This document shows positions 23,114-30,743 of a stretch of 34,051 bases of DNA, in pieces (position 1 is the first letter of the stretch; each line of letters opens with the position of its first letter). The notes beneath the pieces are model-generated. The model saw only the letters and a list, made by a program, of their open reading frames with translations, ran no database searches and was not told the DNA's origin. Position numbers and translations under genes: made by a program. The stretch is from Firmicutes bacterium HGW-Firmicutes-21 (GTDB lineage Bacteria; Bacillota; Clostridia; Oscillospirales; CAG-382): the NCBI GenBank assembly GCA_002841455.1, contig PGZT01000016.1, forward strand, positions 1 through 34,051, in the 5' to 3' direction.

Positions 23114-23818
23114 ATGAAAGGTTCAAAAAGAATTGTTGCGGTCATAATTGCGGTGGTGATCACGGCAAGCGTTTTCTTGGTCATTCCTTCCACAGCGGCG
23201 GTAGAGATGACATTCCAACCTACAATTGAGGGCGATTATATTTTCGGTATACCCGAGAAGACGACATTTAATCAGCTTGTGGCAGCACTGCCCCCAAAAA
23301 CTATTTTAGGCGTTAAAAACGCAACCGGGGGAACCGTATCCGCAGGCAGTACAACAAATATCGGCACAGGCTTTACCATTACGCTTAACGGCAATTCGTA
23401 CATAGCTGTTGTAATGGGCGATGTTGACGGCAACGGTGTTATTAATCAAACTGACTATCTATCGGTCAAAAGGCATTATCTCGGCACCTTCACAATCACA
23501 GGCAACGCAAAGCTCTTAGCTGCCGGCGACAATAATCTTGACGGTAAGATTAAAGCGGTTAGGTATCTTATGGCAAAAAGGCACTTCCTCGGCAACTATA
23601 ATATGAATATCGACTACATCGTTCCCCGCGACGAAACGCTTCTGGAATACAGCCCGGAAGCCGAAACGGATATCGCCATCAGAATCGGCAACTATGTTTC
23701 ACGCCTGATTGAAGACGGCGACACCATTCAGGTCGGCTACGGACGAATTCCCAATGCCGTCCTGCAGAACCTCTGCGGCAAAAAGCATCTGGGCGACCGA
23801 TACGAGAGGACAATTTGA
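23114..23818 (+). CDS. Dockerin protein fused to a CoA-transferase fragment (chimera)
   Basis: 234 residues. Residues 1-29 are a signal peptide. Residues about 38-102 are the same kind of pre-dockerin beta domain as in the protein at 1-1661. Residues 103-162 are a dockerin: a good first repeat DVDGNGVINQTDYLSVKRHYLG and a degraded second repeat DNNLDGKIKAVRYLMAKRHFLG, with Arg replacing an expected Asp at 150. Residues 165-227 (IDYIVPRDETLLEY, then RIGNYVSRLIEDGDTIQVGY, then RIPNAVLQNL and GKKHLG) instead match the middle of acetyl-CoA hydrolase/4-hydroxybutyrate CoA-transferase proteins, which act in the cytoplasm. The match stops at GKKHLG and the frame ends seven residues later. The tail is C-rich at third positions. 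It is probably a recombination product; the secreted dockerin part may still work. Confidence 0.8.
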   Translation: MKGSKRIVAVIIAVVITASVFLVIPSTAAVEMTFQPTIEGDYIFGIPEKTTFNQLVAALPPKTILGVKNATGGTVSAGSTTNIGTGFTITLNGNSYIAVVMGDVDGNGVINQTDYLSVKRHYLGTFTITGNAKLLAAGDNNLDGKIKAVRYLMAKRHFLGNYNMNIDYIVPRDETLLEYSPEAETDIAIRIGNYVSRLIEDGDTIQVGYGRIPNAVLQNLCGKKHLGDRYERTI

Positions 23819-23821
23819 GAA

Positions 23822-25450
23822 GTGAAGAAGCAGGAAGCTGACAGAATTATAACCGAATACACAAAAAAGCTGTTTGGATTTGCGTTGTCAAAAACCGGAA
23901 ACATTTCACAAGCGGAGGAATTAGCCTCGTTGATAATACTGGAGGTCTACACCACGCTTTTAAATAGAGAAAACATTGCGAATATCAACGGGTACATTTA
24001 CCGTATATCTCAGAATGTTTATGCACGGTTCATTGATGAAGCAAAAAGGAGCATGCACCTTTCACTTGACGAAGTGACTATTCCGGCAGAAAACGATTTT
24101 GCGGATGATATTATCCAAGGCGAAACATACAGGTTATTACGCAGCGAGATTACCTATCTCTCAAGGACACAGCGGGAAATAGTGGTTCTGCATTATTACG
24201 ACAAATTAAAGCTCGACGAAATTTCCAAAAGGCTCTCCATTCCGCTCGGCACGGTCAAATGGCATCTGTATGAGGCAAAAAACAGCTTAAAGGAAAGGTT
24301 GAATTGCATGAGAACAAAAGGAAATTTAGGTGTAAAACCGATAGAATTCTGCAGCATGGGACACAGCGGCAGCCCGGGAAGCATGGGGGATACAAGCGAC
24401 TTTTTGAAGAAAAGGCTGACGCAGAATATAGCTTATGCAGCGTATCACGAAGCGAAGACAATCAATGAGATAGCGGAGGAATTAGGTGTTTCACCCTTAT
24501 TTATCGAGGACGAGGTTGCGGTGCTTGAGGAATACGGGTTTATGGACAAGGTCTCCGGAGGTAAGTTCCTTACTAATATTCTCATTATAGAGTCGACAAA
24601 GGAAATTTGCGAGCAGGAGCATGTCCTGAATAACAAATATGCTAAAATTGTGTGCGAAAAATATGTGCCACTTCTCTTTGAAACGATGAGAGATTACAAA
24701 GAAAAGGAAATATATATTCCGGATAATGACTTTAATTATTTGATGTGGTCGGTTATAACCTATGCTATAGGATATAAGCTTGTACGGCATGTAGATTATG
24801 ATAGCTTTTCAATAAAACGAAAGGACGGCGGTGATTATATAGCAATTGCGGATATGGAAATGGATTTTAAGGTTAGCTTTGACTGGTTCTTATACGGTGC
24901 TTGCGGGGATATGACAAGGGTCTCGGAAAAATATCCGATGAATGCTTGGCAGCTTGACACTTATTATGATAGTCGTAGCGGTGGTTGGCGGGACAGCCTG
25001 ACTTCCGATTACGAATTTCTCTACGAATTTATAACTGGTGCTCTAAAAAAGGAAGAATGCCAGATCGAAAAGTTCCAGAGGCTTTATAAAAAGGGTTACC
25101 TCCTTAATAATATAAATAAAGATGAAGTAAATGTTGTAATAATTAAGGATGGTGGCAAGAATTGGATGACAAACAATAAATTAGCAAATATTCTACCCGC
25201 TGTTACAGATGAGCTGATTGAAATCGGCAAAGAATTCGATGACGAGATGTACCGTCTAAAGAAGGTTATGTTTCCCGCCCATATGCAGAAGCTGTGTAAA
25301 GCAAGGACGAATAACTGCCTTTCTTCCAATTCCGTAAGAACGAGAGTGCTTGAACAGCTGCTTGCAAGCGGAATGCTCAAGCAACCTACCGAGAAACAAA
25401 AGCACGGACTTAACACAATTATGTTTTGTGACACACTTCCAATTCAATAG
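23822..25450 (+). CDS. ECF-like sigma factor with long C-terminal extension
   Basis: 542 residues, far longer than the about 170-200 of a plain ECF sigma factor. Residues 1-85 are region 2 (YTKKLFGFALSKTGNISQAEE, then INGYIYRISQNVYARF) and about 112-162 are region 4 (LSRTQREIVVLHYYDKLKLD, then RLSIPLGTVKWHLYEAK). A Gly/Ser-rich linker (176-192) leads to a second helix-turn-helix (TINEIAEELGVSPLFIEDEV, 213-232) and about 300 residues of unassigned, mixed alpha/beta sequence with scattered cysteines. The C-terminal part could sense a signal or hold the sigma in check. The GTG start is three bases after the chimera's stop; GAGAGG upstream at 23803-23808 is a possible ribosome binding site. Confidence 0.78.
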   Translation: MKKQEADRIITEYTKKLFGFALSKTGNISQAEELASLIILEVYTTLLNRENIANINGYIYRISQNVYARFIDEAKRSMHLSLDEVTIPAENDFADDIIQGETYRLLRSEITYLSRTQREIVVLHYYDKLKLDEISKRLSIPLGTVKWHLYEAKNSLKERLNCMRTKGNLGVKPIEFCSMGHSGSPGSMGDTSDFLKKRLTQNIAYAAYHEAKTINEIAEELGVSPLFIEDEVAVLEEYGFMDKVSGGKFLTNILIIESTKEICEQEHVLNNKYAKIVCEKYVPLLFETMRDYKEKEIYIPDNDFNYLMWSVITYAIGYKLVRHVDYDSFSIKRKDGGDYIAIADMEMDFKVSFDWFLYGACGDMTRVSEKYPMNAWQLDTYYDSRSGGWRDSLTSDYEFLYEFITGALKKEECQIEKFQRLYKKGYLLNNINKDEVNVVIIKDGGKNWMTNNKLANILPAVTDELIEIGKEFDDEMYRLKKVMFPAHMQKLCKARTNNCLSSNSVRTRVLEQLLASGMLKQPTEKQKHGLNTIMFCDTLPIQ

Positions 25451-25467
25451 AGATATAAAATACCAGA

Positions 25468-25497
25468 CCCCCCTTGAAGAAAAATCTTCAAGGGGGG
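25468..25497. terminator. Bidirectional terminator
   Basis: A perfect 13-bp stem (25468-25480 with 25485-25497) with a 4-base AAAA loop, between the convergent sigma factor gene and the htrA gene. T-runs are short on both sides, but the stem is very stable. Confidence 0.8.
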
Positions 25498-25517
25498 TTC
25501 TATGTGAAGCATCTAAT

Positions 25518-26879
25518 CTACTCCGCTGAATCTAATCTAAAGCTAAACTCGTGGTACTCACCGCCGCTTCCGTTGCGGTTTATTCTGAATATTTTTATTG
25601 AAACAATTTTACCCGCTTGATATTTCGCAAGCTCCGTAATGAGCGCATCCGTTGAATCTATCTCCACGCCGTTAAACATTGTGATTATATCGTATGTCTC
25701 AAGCCCCGCCTTATATATAGCAGACCTTCTGGAGACCTCGATAACAAATGCACCCGACGGCGGGTCAAAGCTTAAGTCCAACATATTAGAGCTAATAGCG
25801 TCCTCAACTGTCTTAACGATTATATTTAATCTTGGTGAAGCGGTTACAAAATCGTCATCCGGTCGTTCCTCTACTTTTCCGTATTCGATAAGAGTGTTGA
25901 TGATAGTCACGGCGTTTTTAATCGGAATAGCAAAGCCCAGCCCCTCATATTCGTTCATCAGCTTGAGCGTATTTATACCAATTATCTGACCTGCCATATT
26001 TATAAGCGGTCCGCCGCTGTTGCCGGGGTTTATGGAGGTGTCGGTTTGGATGAGTGTCATTGTCTTTACCACGGTTCCGGCGTCGTTGGTTACCTTTATA
26101 TTCCTTGCTATACCGCTGATTATACCCATATTCATCGTTCCGGCAAGCTCTATGCTGTAGGGAGTCCCGATTGCTACGACCTGCTCGCCTATTTTAAGAT
26201 TATCAGAGTTGCCTATATCTATTGGAGTAAAGCCGCTGCCCTCGATTTTTAAAACAGCAATGTCGCTGATAGAATCGCTTCCGATCAATTCTGCGGTATA
26301 CTTAGTATCATCGTAGAAGGTTACGGTTATTGTTTTTGCGTTGTTTATTACATGATGATTTGTTATTATATAGCCGTTTTCATCGGCTACGAAACCGCTT
26401 CCCAGCGAGGTGTTTGTAAGAACTGTTACACAGCTGTTCTTTACCCTTTCATACAGCTCGGTGAGGTCTGAGGTGTATTCCAAGTTTTCATCGTTTATCT
26501 TTATCACTTCCGGTATATCCTTTGAGGTGTCCTCTTCGGATACGGCGGATATATCAGAACTGTTATCAACAAGCGGGTTCGGTATATAGCCCATAGACAC
26601 CGACCATCCGATTAACGAAATGGTCAAAAACAGGCAGATAATAACCGTGGCGGCAAATATTTTCGCCCTTTTTTTCTTTTTTGGCTTCAATTGCTTAGCT
26701 CCGTCCCAATTATACATATAATAGGATTCATCCTGCGGCTGCGGCGGTTGCTGTGAGGATTGACCAGGAACGGTGTTTTCAACAGGTACATTGTTCACCT
26801 CATTAATGCTCGGAGATGCTTCGTCCGGCTGTGTACCGTTAGTAAGGTTATTGTTAAAATCGTTGTTGTTTTCTGTCAT
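25518..26879 (-). CDS. htrA: HtrA/DegP-like serine protease with PDZ domain
   Basis: 453 residues. An about 65-residue Asn/Gln/Pro-rich cytoplasmic tail ends in KPKKKKR, then a membrane helix (about 73-95) and the protease outside the cell. The triad is complete: H176 in TNHHVINN, D206 in SDIAVLKI and S288 in GNSGGPLIN. A single PDZ domain (about 345-445) carries SRRSAIYKAGLETYDIITMF. It handles misfolded exported proteins. It is 77 bases downstream of the histidine kinase gene on the same strand, matching CssRS- or CiaRH-type secretion-stress cassettes. Confidence 0.93.
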   Translation of the reverse strand: MTENNNDFNNNLTNGTQPDEASPSINEVNNVPVENTVPGQSSQQPPQPQDESYYMYNWDGAKQLKPKKKKRAKIFAATVIICLFLTISLIGWSVSMGYIPNPLVDNSSDISAVSEEDTSKDIPEVIKINDENLEYTSDLTELYERVKNSCVTVLTNTSLGSGFVADENGYIITNHHVINNAKTITVTFYDDTKYTAELIGSDSISDIAVLKIEGSGFTPIDIGNSDNLKIGEQVVAIGTPYSIELAGTMNMGIISGIARNIKVTNDAGTVVKTMTLIQTDTSINPGNSGGPLINMAGQIIGINTLKLMNEYEGLGFAIPIKNAVTIINTLIEYGKVEERPDDDFVTASPRLNIIVKTVEDAISSNMLDLSFDPPSGAFVIEVSRRSAIYKAGLETYDIITMFNGVEIDSTDALITELAKYQAGKIVSIKIFRINRNGSGGEYHEFSFRLDSAE

Positions 26880-26905
26880 TATAACTCCATCCTTCCTTTG
26901 TTTTC

Positions 26906-26940
26906 CATGCTTTATTATAAATGAATAACCTTAAAGCATG
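26906..26940 (-). promoter_or_regulatory. Inverted repeat overlapping a possible htrA -10 box
   Basis: Perfect 9-bp arms CATGCTTTA (26906-26914) and TAAAGCATG (26932-26940) are 17 bases apart. On the minus strand a TATAAT (26914-26919) lies between them, but no good -35 is found. It could be an operator or an mRNA hairpin. Confidence 0.4.
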
Positions 26941-26956
26941 CTGAAACATATAAAAA

Positions 26957-28429
26957 TTATTTATTTTTCTCGGCAACCGGCTTTTCCGGAATAGGTAGGG
27001 TAAAGCTGAATTCGGTAATTTTACCCGGTTCGGAAACCACCTTTATATCCTCTCCGTGGTTAATTAGCGTCGTTTTCACAATGTACAGCCCAAGCCCCGT
27101 TCCGGTTTTGTCTAATCCTCGGGAACGGTCGCTCTTGTAAAATCGCTCGAACAAATAGGGAATCTCATCTGCAGGAATCCCCTGACCGGTGTTTTTAATG
27201 GAAAGAAACGCTTTTTTCTTTTTCTTATCTATTGTAAGCGGTAAAATAGTAATGGATACCTGTCCGTTCTTAGGTGTAAACTTAACCGCATTATCTATAA
27301 GATTATATATTACCTGATGCATAGCATCGGTATCAGCTCTGACGAAAAGGTCCTGCTCGTTATTGAACTCAATCTCGAGCCGCTTTGCATCTATTTTCTT
27401 TTCAAAGGAGATTAACACCTGTCGTGTTTTCTCGCTTAGGTTGAAGTCCGTCATTTTCAGCTTGGTGTCCCCAGCCTCAGAGCGGCTGAGCTGCAGGAGC
27501 GAGCTTACAAGCCTTGATAGCCTGCGTACTTCTGCGGAAATTATACCCAGATAATAGGAATGCTTATCCTCCGGAATGGTTCCGTCCAGAATACCGTCCA
27601 CAAATCCGGAAATAGTGGTCATCGGTGTTCTGAGATCGTGCGAAACATTGGCGAGGAAGGAGGAACGCATCTCCTCCAGCCGTGCGAGAGAGTCCGCCAT
27701 GTTATTAAATGCCTCTGCGAGTGCCGCAACCTCGTCCCGACCGCTCACCTTAACACGCTCGGCAAAGTTACCTTTGGCGAAATTCTTTGCCACTGTGCTT
27801 ATCTGCTTAAGTGGCTCTATAATGCGTTCAGAAATAAAGTAGACCGAAATTAGAGCGGCTAAAAATATCCAGAGCGAAACCGATACGATAGTTTTTATCA
27901 TCTGGCTTGTCAGCACGGGATCTCCTATATCCGACGAGCTGACCATAACAATGGCAAAGGGACCGTCGTCCGATTGGAGTATGTAGAAATAATTAAGCAT
28001 AAGGCTGTCATAAAGACCGTCAACTCTGCTTATTGTGTATACTTCCTTGTTATTGAGTATGTTATCAACCACCGTTTTTGAAACAAAACCCGCTTTTGGT
28101 TTTGCGGATACGGAGGAAGTTATGAGCTTTCCCTCGGTATCAATGATATATATATTGGATTGCGCAAGGGTAGCCACGGTTAAAAGGTTGTTTTGTATAT
28201 CGTCGGCATAGTTCCTGGCGACGGAATGTATATTTTTATCCTCGGATATTTTTATAAACGCATTAAGGCTGTTGGCGGTTATCTCTGCGCTTTTATCCAT
28301 CATAATCTGCTTGGATTCTATTGAGTAATTGGTTATCATAGAGGATATAACAAGGATAAGTATTATAAAGCTGAACAGAATTATAAGCGTAAAGGTAGTA
28401 AGATATTTTGTAAATACGCTTTTAAACAT
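26957..28429 (-). CDS. Sensor histidine kinase
   Basis: 490 residues from the ATG at 28429, with GGGGAG about 10 bases upstream; an in-frame start at 28570 is rejected since that stretch contains a hairpin and reads as nonsense. Membrane helices at about 11-33 and 180-200 flank an about 145-residue extracellular sensor. A HAMP domain (about 200-255), the H-box with phospho-accepting H264 (FLANVSHDLRTPMTT), the N-box YNLIDNAVKFT and the G-box DKTGTGLGLYIVK follow. It should phosphorylate the response regulator encoded upstream (28641-29327). Confidence 0.92.
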   Translation of the reverse strand: MFKSVFTKYLTTFTLIILFSFIILILVISSMITNYSIESKQIMMDKSAEITANSLNAFIKISEDKNIHSVARNYADDIQNNLLTVATLAQSNIYIIDTEGKLITSSVSAKPKAGFVSKTVVDNILNNKEVYTISRVDGLYDSLMLNYFYILQSDDGPFAIVMVSSSDIGDPVLTSQMIKTIVSVSLWIFLAALISVYFISERIIEPLKQISTVAKNFAKGNFAERVKVSGRDEVAALAEAFNNMADSLARLEEMRSSFLANVSHDLRTPMTTISGFVDGILDGTIPEDKHSYYLGIISAEVRRLSRLVSSLLQLSRSEAGDTKLKMTDFNLSEKTRQVLISFEKKIDAKRLEIEFNNEQDLFVRADTDAMHQVIYNLIDNAVKFTPKNGQVSITILPLTIDKKKKKAFLSIKNTGQGIPADEIPYLFERFYKSDRSRGLDKTGTGLGLYIVKTTLINHGEDIKVVSEPGKITEFSFTLPIPEKPVAEKNK

Positions 28430-28544
28430 CCGCTTTTCACTCCCCTGTGCATTATAATAACAATAATACTTTTCCGTTACTATCATTATTACCATTATAA
28501 ACCGTTTTACCCAAAAAATCAAATTAAATTTAGGCATTTTTAAT

Positions 28545-28600
28545 GAATATAAAAAACAGAAAGAGAACATTTACACACCTCTGTGCAAATGCCCTCTTTT
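28545..28600 (-). terminator. Hairpin between the response regulator and kinase genes
   Basis: Interrupted stem: GAG/CTC, CATTT/AAATG and CAC/GTG (28563-28576 with 28583-28596). On the plus strand six Ts follow directly. On the minus strand, the coding direction, a T-rich run follows 8 bases later. It could partly uncouple the kinase gene from the response regulator gene. Confidence 0.5.
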
Positions 28601-28640
28601 TTATTTATAACCCTATGAATTTTTGGATAAAGCAAGCTGT

Positions 28641-29327
28641 TTAGTCGCTGAGGACCTCAAACTTGTAGCCTACGCCCCAAACTGTTTTGAGTATCCATTT
28701 GTCGGACGCTCCCTCCAGCTTCTCACGCAGACGCTTGATGTGTACATCAACCGTTCTCGAGTCTCCGAGATAATCAAACCCCCAGACCTTATCAAGCAGC
28801 TGGTCACGGGTGAACACTCTGTTGTAATTTGATGCAAGGAAATAGATAAGCTCCAATTCTTTGGGAGGAAGGTCTACCGGCTTTCCTAAGATTTTAAGCT
28901 CGTACTTCTGAAGCGAAATCTCGATATTTTCGAATTTGATAAGCTCGCCGTCGGCTGTGTCATGCTTTGCATAACGGCGAAGAACAGCCTTAATGCGTGC
29001 AAACACTTCCTTCATATCAAGCGGCTTAACGATAAAGTCGTCTGCACCGAGCTCAAGTCCGAGCACCTTATCAATAGTCTCACCCTTTGCGGTAATCATG
29101 ATAATAGGCTTTGAAGAATGCTCCCTAATCTCTCTGCATACCTGCCAGCCGTCTTTTTTCGGCATCATAATGTCAAGTAAAACCAGATCAGGCTCGTACA
29201 TTCTGAATGCGGTTACGCCCTCCTGACCGTCATTTGCGGTCTTTACCTCATAACCCTCTTTTTCCAGATACATGCGAAGCAACTCGCAAATGTTAAGGTC
29301 GTCATCGACAACAAGGATTTTAGTCAT
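28641..29327 (-). CDS. OmpR/PhoB-family response regulator
   Basis: 228 residues. Receiver domain (about 1-115) with acid pocket D8-D10, phospho-acceptor D52 in LVLLDIMMPKKDGW and the conserved Lys in MITAKGE; winged-helix DNA-binding domain (about 130-226) with PPKELELIYFLASN, RDQLLDKVWG and TVDVHIKRLREKL. It is first in the response regulator, kinase, htrA set and has its own strong promoter. Confidence 0.95.
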   Translation of the reverse strand: MTKILVVDDDLNICELLRMYLEKEGYEVKTANDGQEGVTAFRMYEPDLVLLDIMMPKKDGWQVCREIREHSSKPIIMITAKGETIDKVLGLELGADDFIVKPLDMKEVFARIKAVLRRYAKHDTADGELIKFENIEISLQKYELKILGKPVDLPPKELELIYFLASNYNRVFTRDQLLDKVWGFDYLGDSRTVDVHIKRLREKLEGASDKWILKTVWGVGYKFEVLSD

Positions 29328-29398
29328 AGCAATTAATACCTCCGTTATTTAGTGTTGTTTACATATGAATATTAACTCGAATTGTTATTACTGTGCAT

Positions 29399-29427
29399 AT
29401 AATATCACAAAAAAATCCATTTGTCAA
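29399..29427 (-). promoter_or_regulatory. Promoter of the two-component/htrA operon
   Basis: On the minus strand, perfect TTGACA (29422-29427), 17-base spacer, TATTAT (29399-29404). A GGAGGT site follows before the response regulator start. Confidence 0.8.
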
Positions 29428-29507
29428 TACCATTTTGCATATTTATTTAAAAAAATAAAACTTATGTACACATTTAAATATATAACAATATGTACGAAAA
29501 TTATATA

Positions 29508-29536
29508 TTGATTATAATCGCAAAAAAGTATATAAT
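29508..29536 (+). promoter_or_regulatory. Promoter of ychF
   Basis: TTGATT (29508-29513), 17-base spacer, TATAAT (29531-29536). It diverges from the response regulator promoter across about 80 bases of very AT-rich DNA. Confidence 0.75.
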
Positions 29537-29602
29537 GTAATGGTATATGATTATATGACAAAAAATCATACTTGAATGCGGAAAGGCATGGTACTTAAAA
29601 AT

Positions 29603-30697
29603 ATGAAACTTGGTATTGTCGGTTTACCGAATGTCGGGAAAAGCACACTTTTTAACGCTTTGACAAAAGCGGGAGCGGAAAGTGCGAATTATGCATTCTG
29701 CACCATCGATCCTAATGTTGGGGTAGTTGCCGTACCTGACGAAAGGCTGAACAGGCTTGCTGAAATATATAAGCCTAACAAAGTGATTCCCGCGGTTATT
29801 GAATTTGTAGATATAGCCGGACTTGTACGGGGAGCGTCACAAGGTGAGGGACTGGGGAACAAATTTCTGTCACATATAAGAGAAGTAGACGCTATAGTTC
29901 ATGTTGTCCGCTGCTTCGGCGGCAGTGAGATTATACATGTGGAGGAGAGCACCGATCCACGGAGGGATGTTGATACAATCAACACCGAGCTTATACTGTC
30001 TGATATAGAAATGGTAGAGAGGCGTATTGACCGCTTAAAAAAGCAGCTAAAAGGGGACTCTAAAGCGGCTGCGGAGCTTGAATTGCTGGAGCGGATTGTA
30101 AAATTGCTCGGAGAGGGAATTCCCGCCCGTCTGATACAGCTTGACGAAAACGAGAGGGAGATTTTTGCGAGTGTTCCTCTTTTGTCCGGCAAGCCGGTCA
30201 TATACTGCGCAAATGTAGCCGAGTCCGACCTCGCAAAGCCGGATGAGGAGAACGAGTATTTCAAGGCTCTTGTTGATGCGGTAAGCGGCGAGAACGCCGA
30301 AATAATAAGCATAAGTGCGGATATAGAAGCGCAGATTGCAGAGCTTGACGAGGAGGAGCAAAGGCTGTTTATGCAGGATTTGGGAGTCAACGAATCGGGA
30401 TTGGACAAGTTGATTCGTTCGTCCTACAGACTGCTGGGGCTTATAAGCTTCCTTACAGCCGGACAACCCGAGGTGCGTGCCTGGACCATTAAAAAAGGAA
30501 CAAAAGCACCGGGTGCGGCAGGGAAAATACACAGCGACTTTGAACGGGGCTTTATTCGTGCGGAGGTTGTCGCCTATAACGATTTGATGGAAAAAGGCTC
30601 GATAGCCAACGCAAAAGAAGCGGGCATGGTACGCAGCGAGGGTAAGGATTATGTTATGAAGGACGGCGATGTGGTGCTGTTCCGATTTAATGTTTAA
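29603..30697 (+). CDS. ychF: YchF/OLA1-family ATPase
   Basis: 364 residues from the ATG at 29603, where family members usually begin (MKLGIVGLPNVGKSTLFNAL). Upstream in-frame ATGs at 29576 and 29588 are possible; GGAAAGG at 29580-29586 is too near the second and rather far from the third, so the start is unsettled. An Obg-like P-loop protein that binds ATP: G1 GLPNVGKS, G3 FVDIAGLV, the NxxE-like CANVAESD instead of the GTP-specific NKxD, and a C-terminal TGS domain (VRAWTIKKGTKAPGAAGKIH, seen as RAWTIKKGTKAPGAAG). It binds ribosomes and affects stress responses. Confidence 0.95.
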   Translation: MKLGIVGLPNVGKSTLFNALTKAGAESANYAFCTIDPNVGVVAVPDERLNRLAEIYKPNKVIPAVIEFVDIAGLVRGASQGEGLGNKFLSHIREVDAIVHVVRCFGGSEIIHVEESTDPRRDVDTINTELILSDIEMVERRIDRLKKQLKGDSKAAAELELLERIVKLLGEGIPARLIQLDENEREIFASVPLLSGKPVIYCANVAESDLAKPDEENEYFKALVDAVSGENAEIISISADIEAQIAELDEEEQRLFMQDLGVNESGLDKLIRSSYRLLGLISFLTAGQPEVRAWTIKKGTKAPGAAGKIHSDFERGFIRAEVVAYNDLMEKGSIANAKEAGMVRSEGKDYVMKDGDVVLFRFNV

Positions 30698-30743
30698 AAT
30701 AAAAAAATAAAAGGCTTTTTAACAGGTTAAAGAGGAGAAAACA

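Noticed and set aside
28430-28570. Longer histidine kinase N-terminus from 28570
   Set aside because: It contains the hairpin at 28563-28596 and low-complexity residues; kinases of this type begin right before the first membrane helix, at 28429.
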